A stretch of 64,000 bases of DNA from Uranotaenia lowii (GCF_029784155.1 NC_073693.1:236038447-236102446); one strand, 5' to 3'; counted from the first letter of the stretch, positions 12,096-24,940 are shown. Program-made: numbers and translations. The notes: generated from the letters alone by a model not told the origin.

Positions 12096-14614
12096 ATACA
12101 TATGACCCATTCCAAGCACCCCTCAACTGGAGAACCGATTTTTATTTTTCATTATCCAAATATAAATTACGTAGCGTTAGAAAGGTTATTTCTTGAGTGT
12201 CCTTTTCCATAAAAAGATATTCAGCTACCTTTTTTTTTAGAATTGAGTATGTTAACGTTGAAATTTAAAAATTTTAGTATGAAATTAAATTGATTTTTGC
12301 AAATATTCTTCATTCATAACATAACTTTATCAAAAATCTAGCTATGTCAAAACAAATTACTGCAAAATGATGGTAGAAAAGCCATCTTTTAAGCATGATA
12401 TAAGATAAATAACAGTTACTGCAAGTTTACGCTCTAGAGTCGTTGATAAAGGTATCTATTTTTAAGCGTTGTGACGTCACGAAAATTCTACTGTTTTTAA
12501 ATTTATGATTTACTGAAATTTCATATATTGTCGAAAATTGGAGGTCTCTTCAAACTTTTTGAGTGGAATTTAATGCAATTTTTAGATTGAAAATCGGTTT
12601 AGCAGGTTGTGAGTTGCACCCGGGTAAAGAATGCGTTGTGACGTCACGAAAATTTATTTACTCTTTTTCGAAAACGTTCAAGACTTTTTACCTTAAGACT
12701 ATGATAGTATTTCTTCAATACAAGTTCAACACAACATTGTGCTTCAATAAACGAGTTCTATTATCAAGAATATCTAAAGAATCTAAGAAACTAATATTTT
12801 TTTTGCATTAACTTAGTTGTTTTTAAACATTTCTAATAAAACATATAAAACAGCACTTAAAAATGCGTGATTCAAGAATAAACAAACTATCAAACAAATG
12901 AAATCCTCATCGATTTTGTAAAAGAATATTTGTGAATCATAAAGCAGATAGTTATCTGTGATTTGAATAAAAATCTTGTTAAAGATCTAGTACTCCATAT
13001 ATCTATGTTAGAATGAAAAACACCGCTAGAAGCTTCTTTTTCTTTCTAGCATTATGTTCAAACAAATAAGTTCCATGAAATAAATGTAATGAGATTCAAA
13101 AAATCTGGTAAACTGGTAAACTTAATAGATTAACTTTTTTATTAAAAAAATCATAAGATTTCCATAGAAAATAAATTTTTAAAATTAATTCAATTGTTTT
13201 AATAGAAAACTGCTTTTATTGAAATTTCCACCTCAAATAATGTCACTAGAAAATCCAAATCGAACCCCGTGTTCACATAAAATCTCACAAAACAGACTTT
13301 AAACTGAATTACAAAATTTAATAAATTCAAATATGTACTACCACAAGGTCTCATGCAAAATTCGGGTCAGATCATTCTAAGGAAAGAGGTTGCGCAACAC
13401 ACCTAAAGTTTGTATGGAATTATGTAGATTTGGTTCGGCATGATAAAAAAACCGTTTTTCATCAATAATTTAGGTCTTTATCAACCAATTTTTCTTTTAA
13501 TTTGAGTATTTTAAAGCTTTGATTATGACAATATTTTATCTGAGGAACGCGTTTCGATTAGTTTCGATTAGAGTTATCATAAAACAGCTAAAACGTTAGC
13601 GCTAGCGTCGATTAACGATAATTCATGTATTTTTTTTATATTTGACCCATCAGAAGCTAATTTTTGAAACTCAAAAACCTTTTTAACTAAACCATTGTCG
13701 AAATGGGATCTTGAGATAAACTATTTGTCATAATGAAAGCTTGCGACTTATAACATTTTCATTAGATGGCTGATTCAGGCACTCTAGTGTCGATTAATTA
13801 TCTTTGGCAAGATCGAAGGCTTTGAAATTATCATTTATTTTTCCTTTCCTTTGCAATTAAATATTAAAAAGAATCAGAAACATATTTCAACGCTTTTACG
13901 AATAAATATTTCCTAGTTTTAGTTTTTTCCTAAATAATATTCACATGATCGCATAAAAAAACTTCGATTAAAATTGATGTGAGCAGTGTTGCAAACCTTA
14001 TCTGCTTATATGGGCCTTTGAGATTAAATTCCATTTAATTTTTGGGAATAAATGGATCGATTTCATCACCAAATCACATTATTTATTAAGTTTTTAAGCA
14101 TTTTAAGCAAATCAAGTATTCATTTTAAGATTATACTTTGATTTATTTCATGTAGCTAACCATTAAATTTTGTGACGTCACAACGCTTTGCAAAACCCTG
14201 CTTTAAAAAAATGGTGCGTTGTGACGTCACGAAACTGAATCGCTCTAAAATAAATTGACATCAAAATTTAAAAAAATCGAAAACAGTGATTTGTTCGTTG
14301 TAATGAACCGATACTTTCCTGAAATTTTCATAAAATTTGATCAAATAGAAGAGCAGAAAATTGCGACGTTGTAAAAAAAATTGAAAAGTGGGAAAAGAGG
14401 CGCGTTGTGACGTCACGATTCCTTTTGGTTATATTTTGTTAACTATTTACTCTATACAAATACTTTTGGTTTCAAATTGTAGAGAATTAAATTTTGACCC
14501 TATGATGTACAATTTTGAACAATGTGCGATATGACCTGTAAAACTTACATACAATATACCAAAAAATTGTTTTGCAAACGTTGTGACGTCACGCTGGAAT
14601 GGGTCATATGTATA
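12096..14614. mobile_element. Putative large TIR element with repeated TGACGTCA motifs
   Basis: The ends are inverted: TATACATATGACCCATTCCA at the left and its near reverse complement, with GCTGGAATGGGTCATATG, at 14593-14614. Between them the palindrome TGACGTCA occurs six times in the wider context GTTGTGACGTCACG: 12472, 12639, 14173 (reverse), 14222, 14408 and 14584. A half-copy of the 6.2-kb foldback MITE lies inside (about 13346-13590). No transposase is visible. The boundary and target duplication are unclear because the flanks are themselves palindromic; it could be several elements. Confidence 0.45.
13346..13590. repeat. Diverged half-copy of the 6.2-kb foldback MITE
   Basis: The segment with AAGGTCTCATGCAAAATTCG, AAAGTTTGTATGGAAT, CGTTTTTCATCAATAA and a frame-less AT-rich continuation follows the same order as one arm of the element at 6224-6930. 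The second arm is not visible here. Confidence 0.5.
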
Positions 14615-17600
14615 TAATTTACGTTTGTTCGCGTGCCAAACAAAAAGTTAAACTAAGGGCTACATTTGATATAAATAGTTTTTTCTTGATGAAATGGTGA
14701 TTGATACGTGAATTATTTGAGTCGTGGCGTCACAACGCGGCACTTTTTTTTTGTTTTTAAAAAGCAACAATTTCAACGATTACGTTTTCTTTACACAAGA
14801 CAACAAAATAAGTTTTTTTTAGAAGTGATGTCTGAGTAATGAATTTATTAACAGTGTAAAATGTTTTTGTAAATAATTAAAAATAAGAGCTGAAGAAATT
14901 TTGGATGAGCACCTGCAACGGGTTATAGAGCTTAGTTCATTTAGAAATGAGACGCTTTCATTTGGTTATAACCAAGGTGTGTATATATAGGAGAAGTAAC
15001 GATATATCAAATTCCCGATTCAACCATTTTGGTTATTTAGGCTATGCAACTGCGGAACACATGGAGTTTGTTAAACAACAAACCACAGAAAAGCTGAGCA
15101 AATAATCTAATGTTTGTAAACAAACTCATTGAGAGCCCCGCTCACTCCTCGCCTACTGACTGTCAAAGTCGGAGAACCTCGTGTCTCAAAAATCCTTGGA
15201 AATAACTAAGTCCCTAGTGAACGGTCTTGAATAATTTTAACAGTGTAGTGTTACCTGTAATAAGAACTACACTGCCCAATTAAGAAATTTTAAACTTTGG
15301 CTTTTACGAGATATTCAAGATGCAAGAGAAGAAGAAATAAATAACTGTGAACATTTTTCTTCAAAATCCATCATTATAAAAGCGGGAGCTGACAAAACCC
15401 TTGTGCACACCAAAAATTACTATACTTGAGTGGTTTAAAAGTATAAAAACACTGTCAAAAATGTCCAAAAAGTTCAAACCAAGTGTAAAAGTTAAACACA
15501 TGATCGGTTATTATATTTAAAGATCATCAGGGATTTCAAGGCTTATACCAGCATTTTTAATTAAAAATAAGCAAAAACTCAGTGTATGATTCTGAAATTT
15601 CCAGAAAATTTATTTCTGAGATCCTAGAAATTTTGTCCAGAAATCAATCATATAAACTTAATCTCAAAATACAAATTTTCGCTTGTTCCAGAGCTCGTAA
15701 GCTGGGTAACCGGTACCGAGCCGACAGATAAGTTAAGGACGGCAATAAATATGAAATAAACAATGTTTCACAAGTTACGTCAGTTAACATCTGTAAAATT
15801 TGTGCTTCTGTTAAGGTAGCAGAGTAAAGTTTATATTTGCTGGTCGTGGGGGGGGGGGGTTGGAATTCAAATTTGACTAGAAACAATAACAACACCAAAA
15901 ATGCACAATAAATCAGGTGAGTCAATATACAAATATTCAAAATTATGTAATTCCATGTTTTGTAGTTGTTCGGACAACTTCCTCTTCGGTAACTTTAGGA
16001 GTGGACTGTATAGAGTTCTTTCCCCGAGACTGACACAGGCATGGGAGGATTTTCACTTCTGATGAAGAAATCACTGGTTGTACTTTTTAGACTTTTTATT
16101 CGAGTATAGGTTTCTCGCGACGGTTTGATACAAGTAAGTTGTAATTGGAAATTTTCCTGGTATTTATACAAAAACAAGGTCTTTGATTTGGCTCCAGATG
16201 AGTAAACCAACTAAGAAGAAATTCTTTAGCTGAGATTGGGGTTCTTTAAGCGTTAGACGCGACAGTAGTAAATATTAAAAAATAGAGCACTTCAAAAACA
16301 TTGAAATTAAGCTTCAAAGTTTCTAATTTTGATCATTTTTTGAAACTTTTTATAGATTAACTATAAAATCACGATAAAAATACGTGAAACGTTTGTAAAC
16401 TTTAAAATGCATATAAGATAGTTTGAAATTTAATGCTTTTCATATTTATTCGCTGTCAATTAAAATACTGAGTCGTGACAAGAACAAAAGGAAGAAATAG
16501 TGTTTTTCTGAATAAAAATTAATGAATATTTTGTTTTCAGAAAACAAAAATTCAGGCATAAAAACAAAGACAAACTGATCATGAAAAAGCTCAAAAAATT
16601 AAAATCGTTCTCTCACATTTTATATAAAAATTTCAAAAAAACTTTGCAATTAAATTTGGTGAAGTTATTTAAAAATACAAGAAAAAAATAAACAGATAAG
16701 CTTTTACGAAGAAATTTTTCGAAAAAAACTTCTTATGAATTCGAAAATTAATTTATAGAATTCAATTGATAGCTAAAGAAAACAGCACTTTATACCTTTA
16801 TTAATTTGGTAGTTTTCAAATTTTCCTGAAATTTAATGAGTTTCCTGAATCTTTACATTGATTTTGTCAATCGCCTCTAGTTTTGGATATATATGGTTCA
16901 TAAGTTTAAAAACTAATAAGTGTTGATTGATATCAATCATACTGATTAACTAGCAAATCTACACGAAAGAACAAAAACTGACTCTGAATTTGTTTACTTC
17001 ATTTGACTAAGAAGAAAAAATATTTCGATCATGACGATGATGAATAATCTAAAAATAATAAATTTAACAGTTTTTAAAAATTGGACAAATAACATAACAA
17101 TATAAAGATTTCATATTATTAAACCTTTTTGTTGAAGACTGTAAAATCATTTTATTTTTGGTTTGAAAATATCTTAAATTAAGTTTTTGTTGTTCTTTTT
17201 TTAAATTTTTTAAATTCCTTTATTAAACATAAAACTTGTCAAACTTTTTTCGCAGAAGTCAAAATAATTTGTGGTCTTAGAGAAAGTTGAAAATTTTTAA
17301 ATTTTATTGATTTTTTGTAAAGCTGTATAATTTTGGCTAAAAGATTACGATTATTTTTGTATGATAACTGCATATTTGGCTTTATTTAATTTAAAGGAAA
17401 TTAGCTATAAAGTTCTTTGCCCTTCGGAGAGATGTGAATTTTGTGGCTTTGTGTAATCTTTAAAAACCCTTTGAGTTTGGAGTTGAGTATTAGAAGAAAA
17501 AGAAACAAAAAACAAAGTTAAAGCTAAAATTTGTTTCTTGAAGAATATTTATAGTTAGCAGAAAAAAATGTGATGACGTTTTTTTATAATCAAAGTAATG

Positions 17601-18110
17601 AAAAATAAAATTGAAGTTAACGTTTTTTTGGATAATTCTAATAACTATCGTAAGTTTTAAATGCCTGTCACATTTCTACCAATTTGTTGACATGTGAAAT
17701 AGGCATTCGATGAATGAATTTTGTTAGCTTCAAAATCTGAATTTGGTTTGTTAGGCTTCTTAATAAAAACCCATTCTAAATACAACCCATTTTTTGTGTC
17801 AGGATTGTGGAGATTGTGAAACAAGTATCAATTTTCAAACTTTTTTAAAATGAAATGTTTTAGGCCTTGAGTGATTTAGGATTAATTTCCGCCGGAGGCA
17901 AGAACATTTTCTAACATGTACGGTAAATTCCTTTCTTAAACTGAAAATTTTACTTGGAAAAAATTTCCATGAGGGGGGGGGGGGGGGGGGATTTAATTTT
18001 TAAAATTATTTTTAATTTGTTTTTGTTTCAATAACGTTATATGACAGCAAGGAGATTTCTTATGCACATTTTTTCAAATTTTGTTGGTGTATGTTTAAAT
18101 ACCTTTTTTC
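14615..18110. other. AT-rich intron, no gene seen
   Basis: This contains a variant TGGCGTCACAACG at 14726, poly-G runs near 15848 and 17974, and a moderately GC-richer patch at 15120-15260. Reading frames are short and unrecognised. Confidence 0.55.
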
Positions 18111-18409
18111 ATCAATACTGATGTTATGAAATCGCTTGGTACATCTTTGTACCTGAAAATGATCACATTTTCATATGTGATGAAAGAAATTAGAGAAACA
18201 TGAACTATCAAAGAACGAAAGAACATAAGCCGTAAATATCATGACCATGTGCTCGTTCGGCTAAAATCCCGAGTCGATGGGTGGGGTTAGAGAAACAAGA
18301 GAGATCAATAGAGGGAAAGATCACATGCGGGATATACATGGTGTTTCGATAGAAGGTCCAGCAGTTGATCGGCAGAGCTCGATTGCTCGTGTTCGCCGGT
18401 TCCATCACG

Positions 18410-18483
18410 TTCACCGTGGTGGAATTGGCTAACGCGCCGTTGTACCGAAGCGGAGATTGCAGGTTCAAGTCCTGTCGGTGAGC
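18410..18483 (+). other. tRNA-like cloverleaf in the repeat, copy 1
   Basis: This 74-nt segment folds like a tRNA. It has an acceptor stem TTCACCG with CGGTGAG, an A-box-like TGGTGGAATTGG, an anticodon stem CCGTT/AGCGG around a 7-nt loop with T at the U33 position, a 5-nt variable loop, and a T arm GCAGG/CCTGT around the B box GGTTCAAGTCC. The loop would give anticodon ACC. Its location inside a repeat argues for a SINE promoter rather than a working tRNA gene. Confidence 0.6.
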
Positions 18484-18910
18484 CGTTGTATCTTTTTCGA
18501 AATTTTCATGATATTTACGGCTTATGTTCTTTCGTTCTTTGATAGTTCATGTTTCTCTAATTTCTTTCATCACATATGAAAATGTGATCATTTTCAGGTA
18601 CAAAGATGTACCAAGCGATTTCATAACATCAGTATTGATTTCAACAGAGCAACACCTCCCTGTGTAACTGGTCTGCTCGGAACCTTGAGCGGCACTGATT
18701 GCTTCTTCATCTGACCGTAAGTTGCGGCAAACCCGAAGCAATCGACCATGTGCTCGTTCGGCTAAAATCCCGAGTCGATGGGTGGGGTTAGAGAAACAAG
18801 AGAGATCAATAGAGGGAAAGATCACATGCGGGATATACATGGTGTTTCGATAGAAGGTCCAGCAGTTGATCGGCAGAGCTCGATTGCTCGTGTTCGCCGG
18901 TTCCATCACG

Positions 18911-18984
18911 TTCACCGTGGTGGAATTGGCTAACGCGCCGTTGTACCGAAGCGGAGATTGCAGGTTCAAGTCCTGTCGGTGAGC
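18911..18984 (+). other. tRNA-like cloverleaf in the repeat, copy 2
   Basis: This is identical in sequence and fold to the copy 501 bp upstream, with the same A box, B box and 7-nt anticodon loop. It keeps the internal RNA polymerase III promoter layout of a tRNA. Confidence 0.6.
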
Positions 18985-19151
18985 CGTTGTATCTTTTTCG
19001 AAATTTTCATGATATTTACGGCTTATGTTCTTTCGTTCTTTGATAGTTCATGTTTCTCTAATTTCTTTCATCACATATGAAAATGTGAACCTTTTTTCAA
19101 ATGTTTAAAAAAATCATTTCTGAGAGTATGGTAAATTCGGGTAATGCTTTG

Positions 19152-19190
19152 TGGGGCACATGTGGCCCGTGGGCCATAGTTTGGTAACCC
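19152..19190. repeat. hAT-like terminal relic
   Basis: GCACATGTGGCCCGTGGGCC followed by ATAGTTTGGTAACCC matches the subterminal and terminal layout of the hAT element end at 24191-24230. No partner end is visible, so this is a decayed end. It is followed (about 19290-19410) by sequence shared with the foldback at 54155-54420, including GTTTCGCTGACTGAATG. Confidence 0.5.
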
Positions 19191-19457
19191 AGGATTCCCA
19201 GGATTATTGTATTTTCGGTTTTTTCTGCTTCCAATAATGTTTTCCGGTAGAACTGAATCCCACAACCCACCTCTCCGGTTTTTTGCATGTTTTCCAATAT
19301 CAATTTTCATCTTATCTAGTCCCTGAAATTTCAACTTACACAGTTGGATTCAATTCTTTACAAAAAAGTTTCGCTGACTGAATGCTTGAATCAACCCATA
19401 GATGGATATTAAGTAAAATTATAAAAAAAATGACAATGCATAAAATTTAATAACGTA

Positions 19458-20520
19458 CACCTGGGCAAGTGCAAACGTTCAGTTTTTTTTCTTAATCAAT
19501 AAATTAACTTAAAATTTTTTTTTCTAGAAATTGTTATTTAGGCCGAAACAAACAATCTGACCCAAATAAACTTAATTTTCCTGAAATTATTAATTAAAAA
19601 CAATTTATCTTCTGATTGTTCACTCACAAATTCAAGTTCGTACAAGACATGAAAAGTGTTTTTTTTGCATATTTTGGCTACAAAAAAGGTTATTAAATCC
19701 TCTTTTTCGATTTGTGGAAATAATATTTACCCTCCTGAATCGACACTGCGGAGCAAGTGCAGACGCACCTTTCAGCCACCTAACATCAGCCATTTCAGAA
19801 TTTCATTTCCAAAATAGTTCAGCATTATATTAGAATGGTCTGAAAAGCTATCCAACGTTATATATCTGTAGCGAATAATCGAAATTCTATTATGCCTTGA
19901 GCCTTGGTTAATGAAGGTCTTTTTCTCAAAACAACAGTCAGCAAAAATGGAGTTTCTAAAAGTTATAAATATTGGAGGAAAACAGCAAATAGGGCAACGG
20001 ACTTATTTTGGACCAGTGGACCAATTTTAGACCACCTTGTCTAGCTCTCCTATAAAACAACTAATAATGAAAAAAAATAGTGCATTACATTAAGTGTCAG
20101 GGCTTCAACAATATTTGCTAAAAAATTTCATGATTATTTGTTTTATAAGAGAGCTAGACAAGGTGGTCCAAAATTGGTCCACTGGTCCAAAATAAGTTCG
20201 TTACCCTATATCAATAAAAAATTAATAAAACATGTCAAAACATGCAATGAATTCATTTTAAGACCGAAAATAATTTTGTTAAAAGCATTGCGTTTGCACT
20301 TGCTTCCATAAACGGGGTAAGTGGGATCTTCGAATTTTTTTCACAAAAGTCCTGTTTCTTTTTACCAACATTTTAACCATTTTTCACATTAAACAGGAAT
20401 CTGTTGAGAACTATTTTAGTGATGCAACGAACGATAACTGGTCATTTTTGAAAATATATTATTTTTCTAGGACATGTCTAAGTTGAACTATTATAAAATC
20501 CGTTTGCACTTGCCCCAGTG
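19458..20520. mobile_element. TA-flanked TIR element (1063 bp) with a nested MITE
   Basis: The termini are inverted repeats, CACCTGGGCAAGTGCAAACG at the left and the complement of CACTGGGGCAAGTGCAAACG at the right, both next to a TA dinucleotide (19456-19457 and 20521-20522). Related GCAAGTGC motifs recur inside, at about 19752 and, reversed, at about 20290, which suggests subterminal transposase-binding repeats. There is no transposase. TA target sites fit a Tc1/mariner-type MITE. It is interrupted by the 215-bp MITE at 19992-20206. Confidence 0.7.
19992..20206. mobile_element. 215-bp hairpin MITE nested in the 1063-bp element
   Basis: The arms begin GGGCAACGGACTTATTTTGG and are almost perfectly inverted over about 65 bp (19992-20058 with 20140-20206). 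They include GACCACCTTGTCTAGCTCTC and its complement. TA dinucleotides flank both ends (19990-19991 and 20207-20208). It is non-coding. It must be younger than the element it sits in. Confidence 0.75.
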
Positions 20521-21806
20521 TACCTTATCAACGTTTGCGAAGAAACTGAACATTCAACGCAGTTTGGCGGAAGCCTTTCGCCGGAAATTAATGAAGGTGT
20601 AGAAAATTTGTCACATGACCCAACAAAAGTGGTTTGTCAAATGCCTCTACAAACAAACCACTTCCCAATGCTTTACTCTTATCGAAAAACCGAAGAACCT
20701 CGTTTCAGGCACAACACATGAACACAAAATTGTCTCCAAACCTGATAAATTTATATCAATTTCATTTGATCCGCAAGATGAAGCCCCTCTTTTCGAGCAG
20801 CTCATGTGTCTATTTTAGCCGTCTAAAATAGTCGTCCTCAAACAAACGGGACAACCCCGGTCCGGAATCTTCCGAAAGCGTTTTAACCCGTTCATTCATT
20901 CGGTGGGCAATCAACGAAAACGGACTGCCTCCTCGAGCGGATTGCGAGGGAAAAGGATTTGGGTCGTCGCCAAGCAACTGCAAAGCCTCGCACTAATTGA
21001 TTTTCCTTCATTAATCGGCTTTGAATGGAGGAAGCGAATGAGAAAAATGGAAGATTTGGGACCGTCATCGTCGGCGTCCCCATCTCTAAAAGGAGCGAGC
21101 AGCGAAAACAAGAAAGGATTGGGTAACCCGGGACTCGAGAAGATAAAGACTGTTGGAACTAAGTCTTTACTGAAACCGAACTAAACTGGAAGGCTTTCGT
21201 TTTGCAAAATAAGAGGAAATCTTGTTTTCTATCGGTAAAGGAAGACAATTTTCGGAAAGGATCCACTTGGAAAATTTGCTCAGGCTTTGGGTGAGATTTG
21301 TTGGAGACCAAGCTATCAATAGATATGTGGGGTTTAAACATGTTCTCCGAAGGGTTTCACTGGAAATTCAATGAGTACGTTATTAACATTTTGGGATACA
21401 AAGACGCATTGATTTGCTTGAGTAAGTTATTCAATCACAATTAACGTTGCTTTGAGATGAAATATTCAGAAGAAAAGATTTCTGAGGAGTTGTACCAGCT
21501 GCTCTGAGAAGTACATAAATATGTTCGATCGTCATTTTTGACAAGTTATTCGGACACACTTTCGGATTCAAATAAATTTTACACGAATTTTTTTTTTTTT
21601 GATTTTCTGATGGTGTCTTGTTGATAATTTCTTGACCAAATCTGTGTCAAATATTCAATCCTCCAAGGTAGATTTTTTTTTATAATAGACAGTGACTCCT
21701 GCTCAAGTTGCTCAAAACTTTTAAGGAGTTCCACTTATATTTTCCGCGACCTAATATTTTCATGCAGCTAAAATTAAAATTTCGTTAATGAGGCAGTTGA
21801 AACATA
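20521..21806. other. Intron interval with a GC-richer island
   Basis: About 20810-21180 is clearly GC-richer than its surroundings and has an open frame on + (20903-21184) that starts MGNQRKRTASSSG, low-complexity and basic. No family is recognised, and no splice signals or partner exons support it as coding. It may be unique intron sequence. Confidence 0.4.
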
Positions 21807-21896
21807 AAAGGTGATACGGTCGAATATTGGTCAATATTAACTTGACGTATTTCTTTCAATTTTGCAATTTGAAAACCTGAACACCCCTCATTTTGA

Positions 21897-22235
<339 letters not shown>

Positions 22236-22270
22236 CCTATTTTGATTTTGGAATTCACTCTTCAGTTGTC

Positions 22271-24940
22271 AAAATGCCGTCCTGCTCGCGCATCGCGAAA
22301 ACCCGAGCTACTTGCACGCAAAGCTGGCTAAATCGCTAAAAGTTGCCAAATCAACCTTTACAAATGTAAATAAAGTGTTTGGGGAACGTTTGTCGCCAGC
22401 CAGGAAGTCTGGATCGGGGGAAAATCGAAAACCTGAAGCCGCTGAGACGACAAAGAGAGTTGCCGGGTTTCAAGGGAAATCCTAACCTCTCTCCGAGATG
22501 CCACAAATAAGCTGGGTGTATCGTCTACAATCGTACATCGAGCCAAAAAACGAGCCGGACTATCGACTTACAAGTACGTAGTGCATGGGTGGCCAACATT
22601 TTCAACAGGCGGGCCAAATTTCAGAAATGAGATTAGATGGCGGGCCAAAAAATAACAAATTGTTTTGGAATATTGAAAAAACAGATTTTTGAAAAAGCTT
22701 TGAAAACATTTGCCTAGGTCACATCGCGTAAACATTAAGTTTGTCAGATGGTTTTATTCGGGTTTGCCCGGATATCCAATACAAAATTTGATTTTTTTTA
22801 TTCATGCATCCGAAACGATAATTTTTGAGTGAGTTTAAAATAATAAAGGTTTTGTGGAAGCTTAAAATACGATTTATAATCTGCTGATAATTTTTGATGG
22901 ACATTGTTTTCAAGTTTTATTATTGTCTTTGAATTGCTATTGATATTGCCTGGAGTTTTGGTCGAAAATTTTGAAATCAAATACCTGGATTTTACTAGGT
23001 TTTGAGATAAAAAAAAGTCCGGATTTTCTGGCCCGGATACATGCTGAAAAATTTCTGTCAACTTCATTATAGATTTATCTTAATAAGTCGTTTTTGTTAC
23101 TTGCATATTTTAACAATTTTTCCTCCATTTGAAAAATAGTATATTACGCAACACGAAATGAATTTTCCTATCCCTCCCAACTTTTTATGTATGTACGGGG
23201 TATTCCTTGAAAAAAATTTAAAATTTAAAAATCGGTTTATTCATCCCAGAAATGTCAAATGGCGTGACTACAATGGACATAAAGTCAATTTTAAGGTCTC
23301 CAAATATGAAAAATGACCGCCCGATTTCCAAAGTTTTCAAGTTGACCGCTTTACTTACAAAAATTCGATAGACAAATTAAAAAAAACGCAGAATGGTATT
23401 GTTGGAAAAAGTAGCGTTCACAGGCTTTTGACATTTAAAGAAAAATTTTTTAAACGAACTCTAGAAAACTCAAAAATAATATTGATTTTTCAATGTACGG
23501 ACCTCAACCTCAATTCAATCCTACCTACTCTTTCCAAATTTTTCAATATCTCGATTTGACCAGTGAATTCGGAAAGCCTTTTTTGAACAGGATTAATACG
23601 AACTTGAGTCTTTTTTAATCATTGTACCTTTTTCAAGTTTGACTAAAAAAAGTCACTCTTCTGAAAGATTTGTCAGTACCAAACCGGTTCTAGTTGAAGT
23701 CGATTTTAATATGATCTTTATATCTTTCAAAGGCCATTCAAACTCCTCAATTTAAAAAAAAAACTAGAGTCCACTTGAATGCTCTTCATACCAATAATGA
23801 AAATTGTTATTGTAATTGTTTTTTTTATACAGTGACGGTAACTTTTTCTGTAAACTTATATGAGGCCCGCAGAGCCAAAGTAGTATAAATGCCTAAATGA
23901 TCGATTTTGAGTATTGTCAAACGATTCTCCATGTTGATTTTTTAGATTTTGAAAATTGTTTTCGCATAGTTTCACTTTCGAAAGATATGTATGTAAAATG
24001 GCCAAACACAACAAATTTAAAAGCGTTTTTTTTTTAAATAAGTTTTTATACACTTTTACCCCTCTGGCTCACATGATTTCAAAGTTTTTTTAAGATCTTT
24101 GTTTTGAATTTAGTAAGAGTAGATTCAGATATATTCTTTGAACATGGCTTTTCCAAAATGAGCTTCGCGGGTCACAAAAAGTTGTTCGCGGGCCACATGT
24201 GGCCCGCGGGCCTTGGGTTGGCCACCCATGACGTAGTGACTCCAAATCGCGATGATAAACAAAATACGACGGCCAAAGCGCGATCCCGGTGGCTGTACAC
24301 GACGATGCTGACGAAGTTTGACTGCGTGGTAATGGACGACGAAACCTACGTCAAAGCCGACTACAAGCAGCTTCCGGGCCAGGAGTTTTATACGGCAAAA
24401 GGAAGGGGAAAGGTAGCTGATATTTTTAAGCACATGAAACTGTCAAAGTTTGTGAAGAAATATCTGGTTTGGCAAGCTATCTGTACCTGTGGCTTGAAAA
24501 GCAGCATTTTCATAGCTTCCGGGACTGTCAACCAAGAAATTTACGTGAAAGAGTGTTTGAATAAACGTCTGCTGCCTTTCTTGAAGAAACACGGCTGTTC
24601 CGTACTGTTTTGGCCGGATTTGGCATCTTGCCATTACGGTAAAAAGGCCATGGAGTGGTACGCCGCCAACAACGTGCGAGTGGTTCCCAAGGACAGGAAC
24701 CCTCCCAACACGCCAGAGCTCCGCCCAATTGAGAAATACTGGGCTATTGTCAAGCGGAACCTAAAGAAGACCAAAAAACTCCTAAGGACGAGCAGCAGTT
24801 CAAGGAAAACTGGCTTCCTGCGGCGGAGAAGGAGGACAAGGTGGCTGTACAAAATCTGATGGCAGGGGTTAAGCGTAAGGCCCGGCAATTCGGATTTGGA
24901 AAAGCGGAAGCCTTACTGAATATTATTCCTAAATTTTATA
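22271..24940 (+). pseudogene. DD37E transposase pseudogene, split by a hAT insertion
   Basis: The N-terminal part (about 22271-22583) is readable as a helix-turn-helix region in shifting frames: AVLLAHRENPSYLHAKLAKS, then LGVSSTIVHRAKKRAG. After the insertion the catalytic domain runs from 24239: FDCVVMDDETYVKADY holds the first aspartate, VLFWPDLASCHYG the second, and PELRPIEKYWA the glutamate 37 residues later. A frameshift near 24772 moves the C terminus (NWLPAAEKED to NIIPKFYTN, stop about 24947) into another frame. A working enzyme would cut and rejoin DNA at the TIRs. At least two frameshifts plus the insertion make this copy dead. Confidence 0.85.
22584..24230. mobile_element. Non-autonomous hAT element (1647 bp) with 8-bp target duplication
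   Basis: The termini are perfect inverted repeats, CATGGGTGGCCAAC at the left and its complement at the right. The 8-bp sequence ACGTAGTG is repeated exactly on both sides (22576-22583 and 24231-24238), the hallmark of hAT transposition. Subterminal GCGGGCC motifs are typical of this group. No hAT transposase frame is present. Removing the element and one duplication copy restores the reading of the host DD37E transposase across the junction, which confirms the boundaries. Confidence 0.93.

Larger units (their letters stand above)
18111..19089. repeat. tRNA-headed repeat: foldback plus tandem duplicate
   Basis: A 134-bp arm (18111-18244) is the reverse complement of 18506-18639. A block of at least 346 bp (18243-18588) recurs as 18744-19089 at a constant offset of 501 bp with almost no differences, so the duplication is recent. 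Each direct copy contains a tRNA-like segment followed by a tail with TCATGATATTTACGGC and TTCTTTCATCACATATG. The second copy also has a longer head (18640-18743) that the first lacks. A third, diverged copy is at about 56118-56553. This looks like a tRNA-derived SINE or a foldback element built from one. Confidence 0.7.

Noticed and set aside
18208..18969. Minus-strand frames sharing MNLQSPLRYNGALANSTT
   Set aside because: The identical N-terminal 75 residues only reflect the tandem duplication of a tRNA-headed repeat. The frame runs antisense through the tRNA-like region.
18410..18984. A pair of genuine tRNA genes
   Set aside because: The fold is good, but both lie inside a repeat with a long unrelated head and tail, and a third copy is degenerate. 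A SINE-type promoter is more likely.
20903..21184. A 93-codon protein gene
   Set aside because: Low-complexity, no family signature, no splice context, and overlapping open frames on the other strand.
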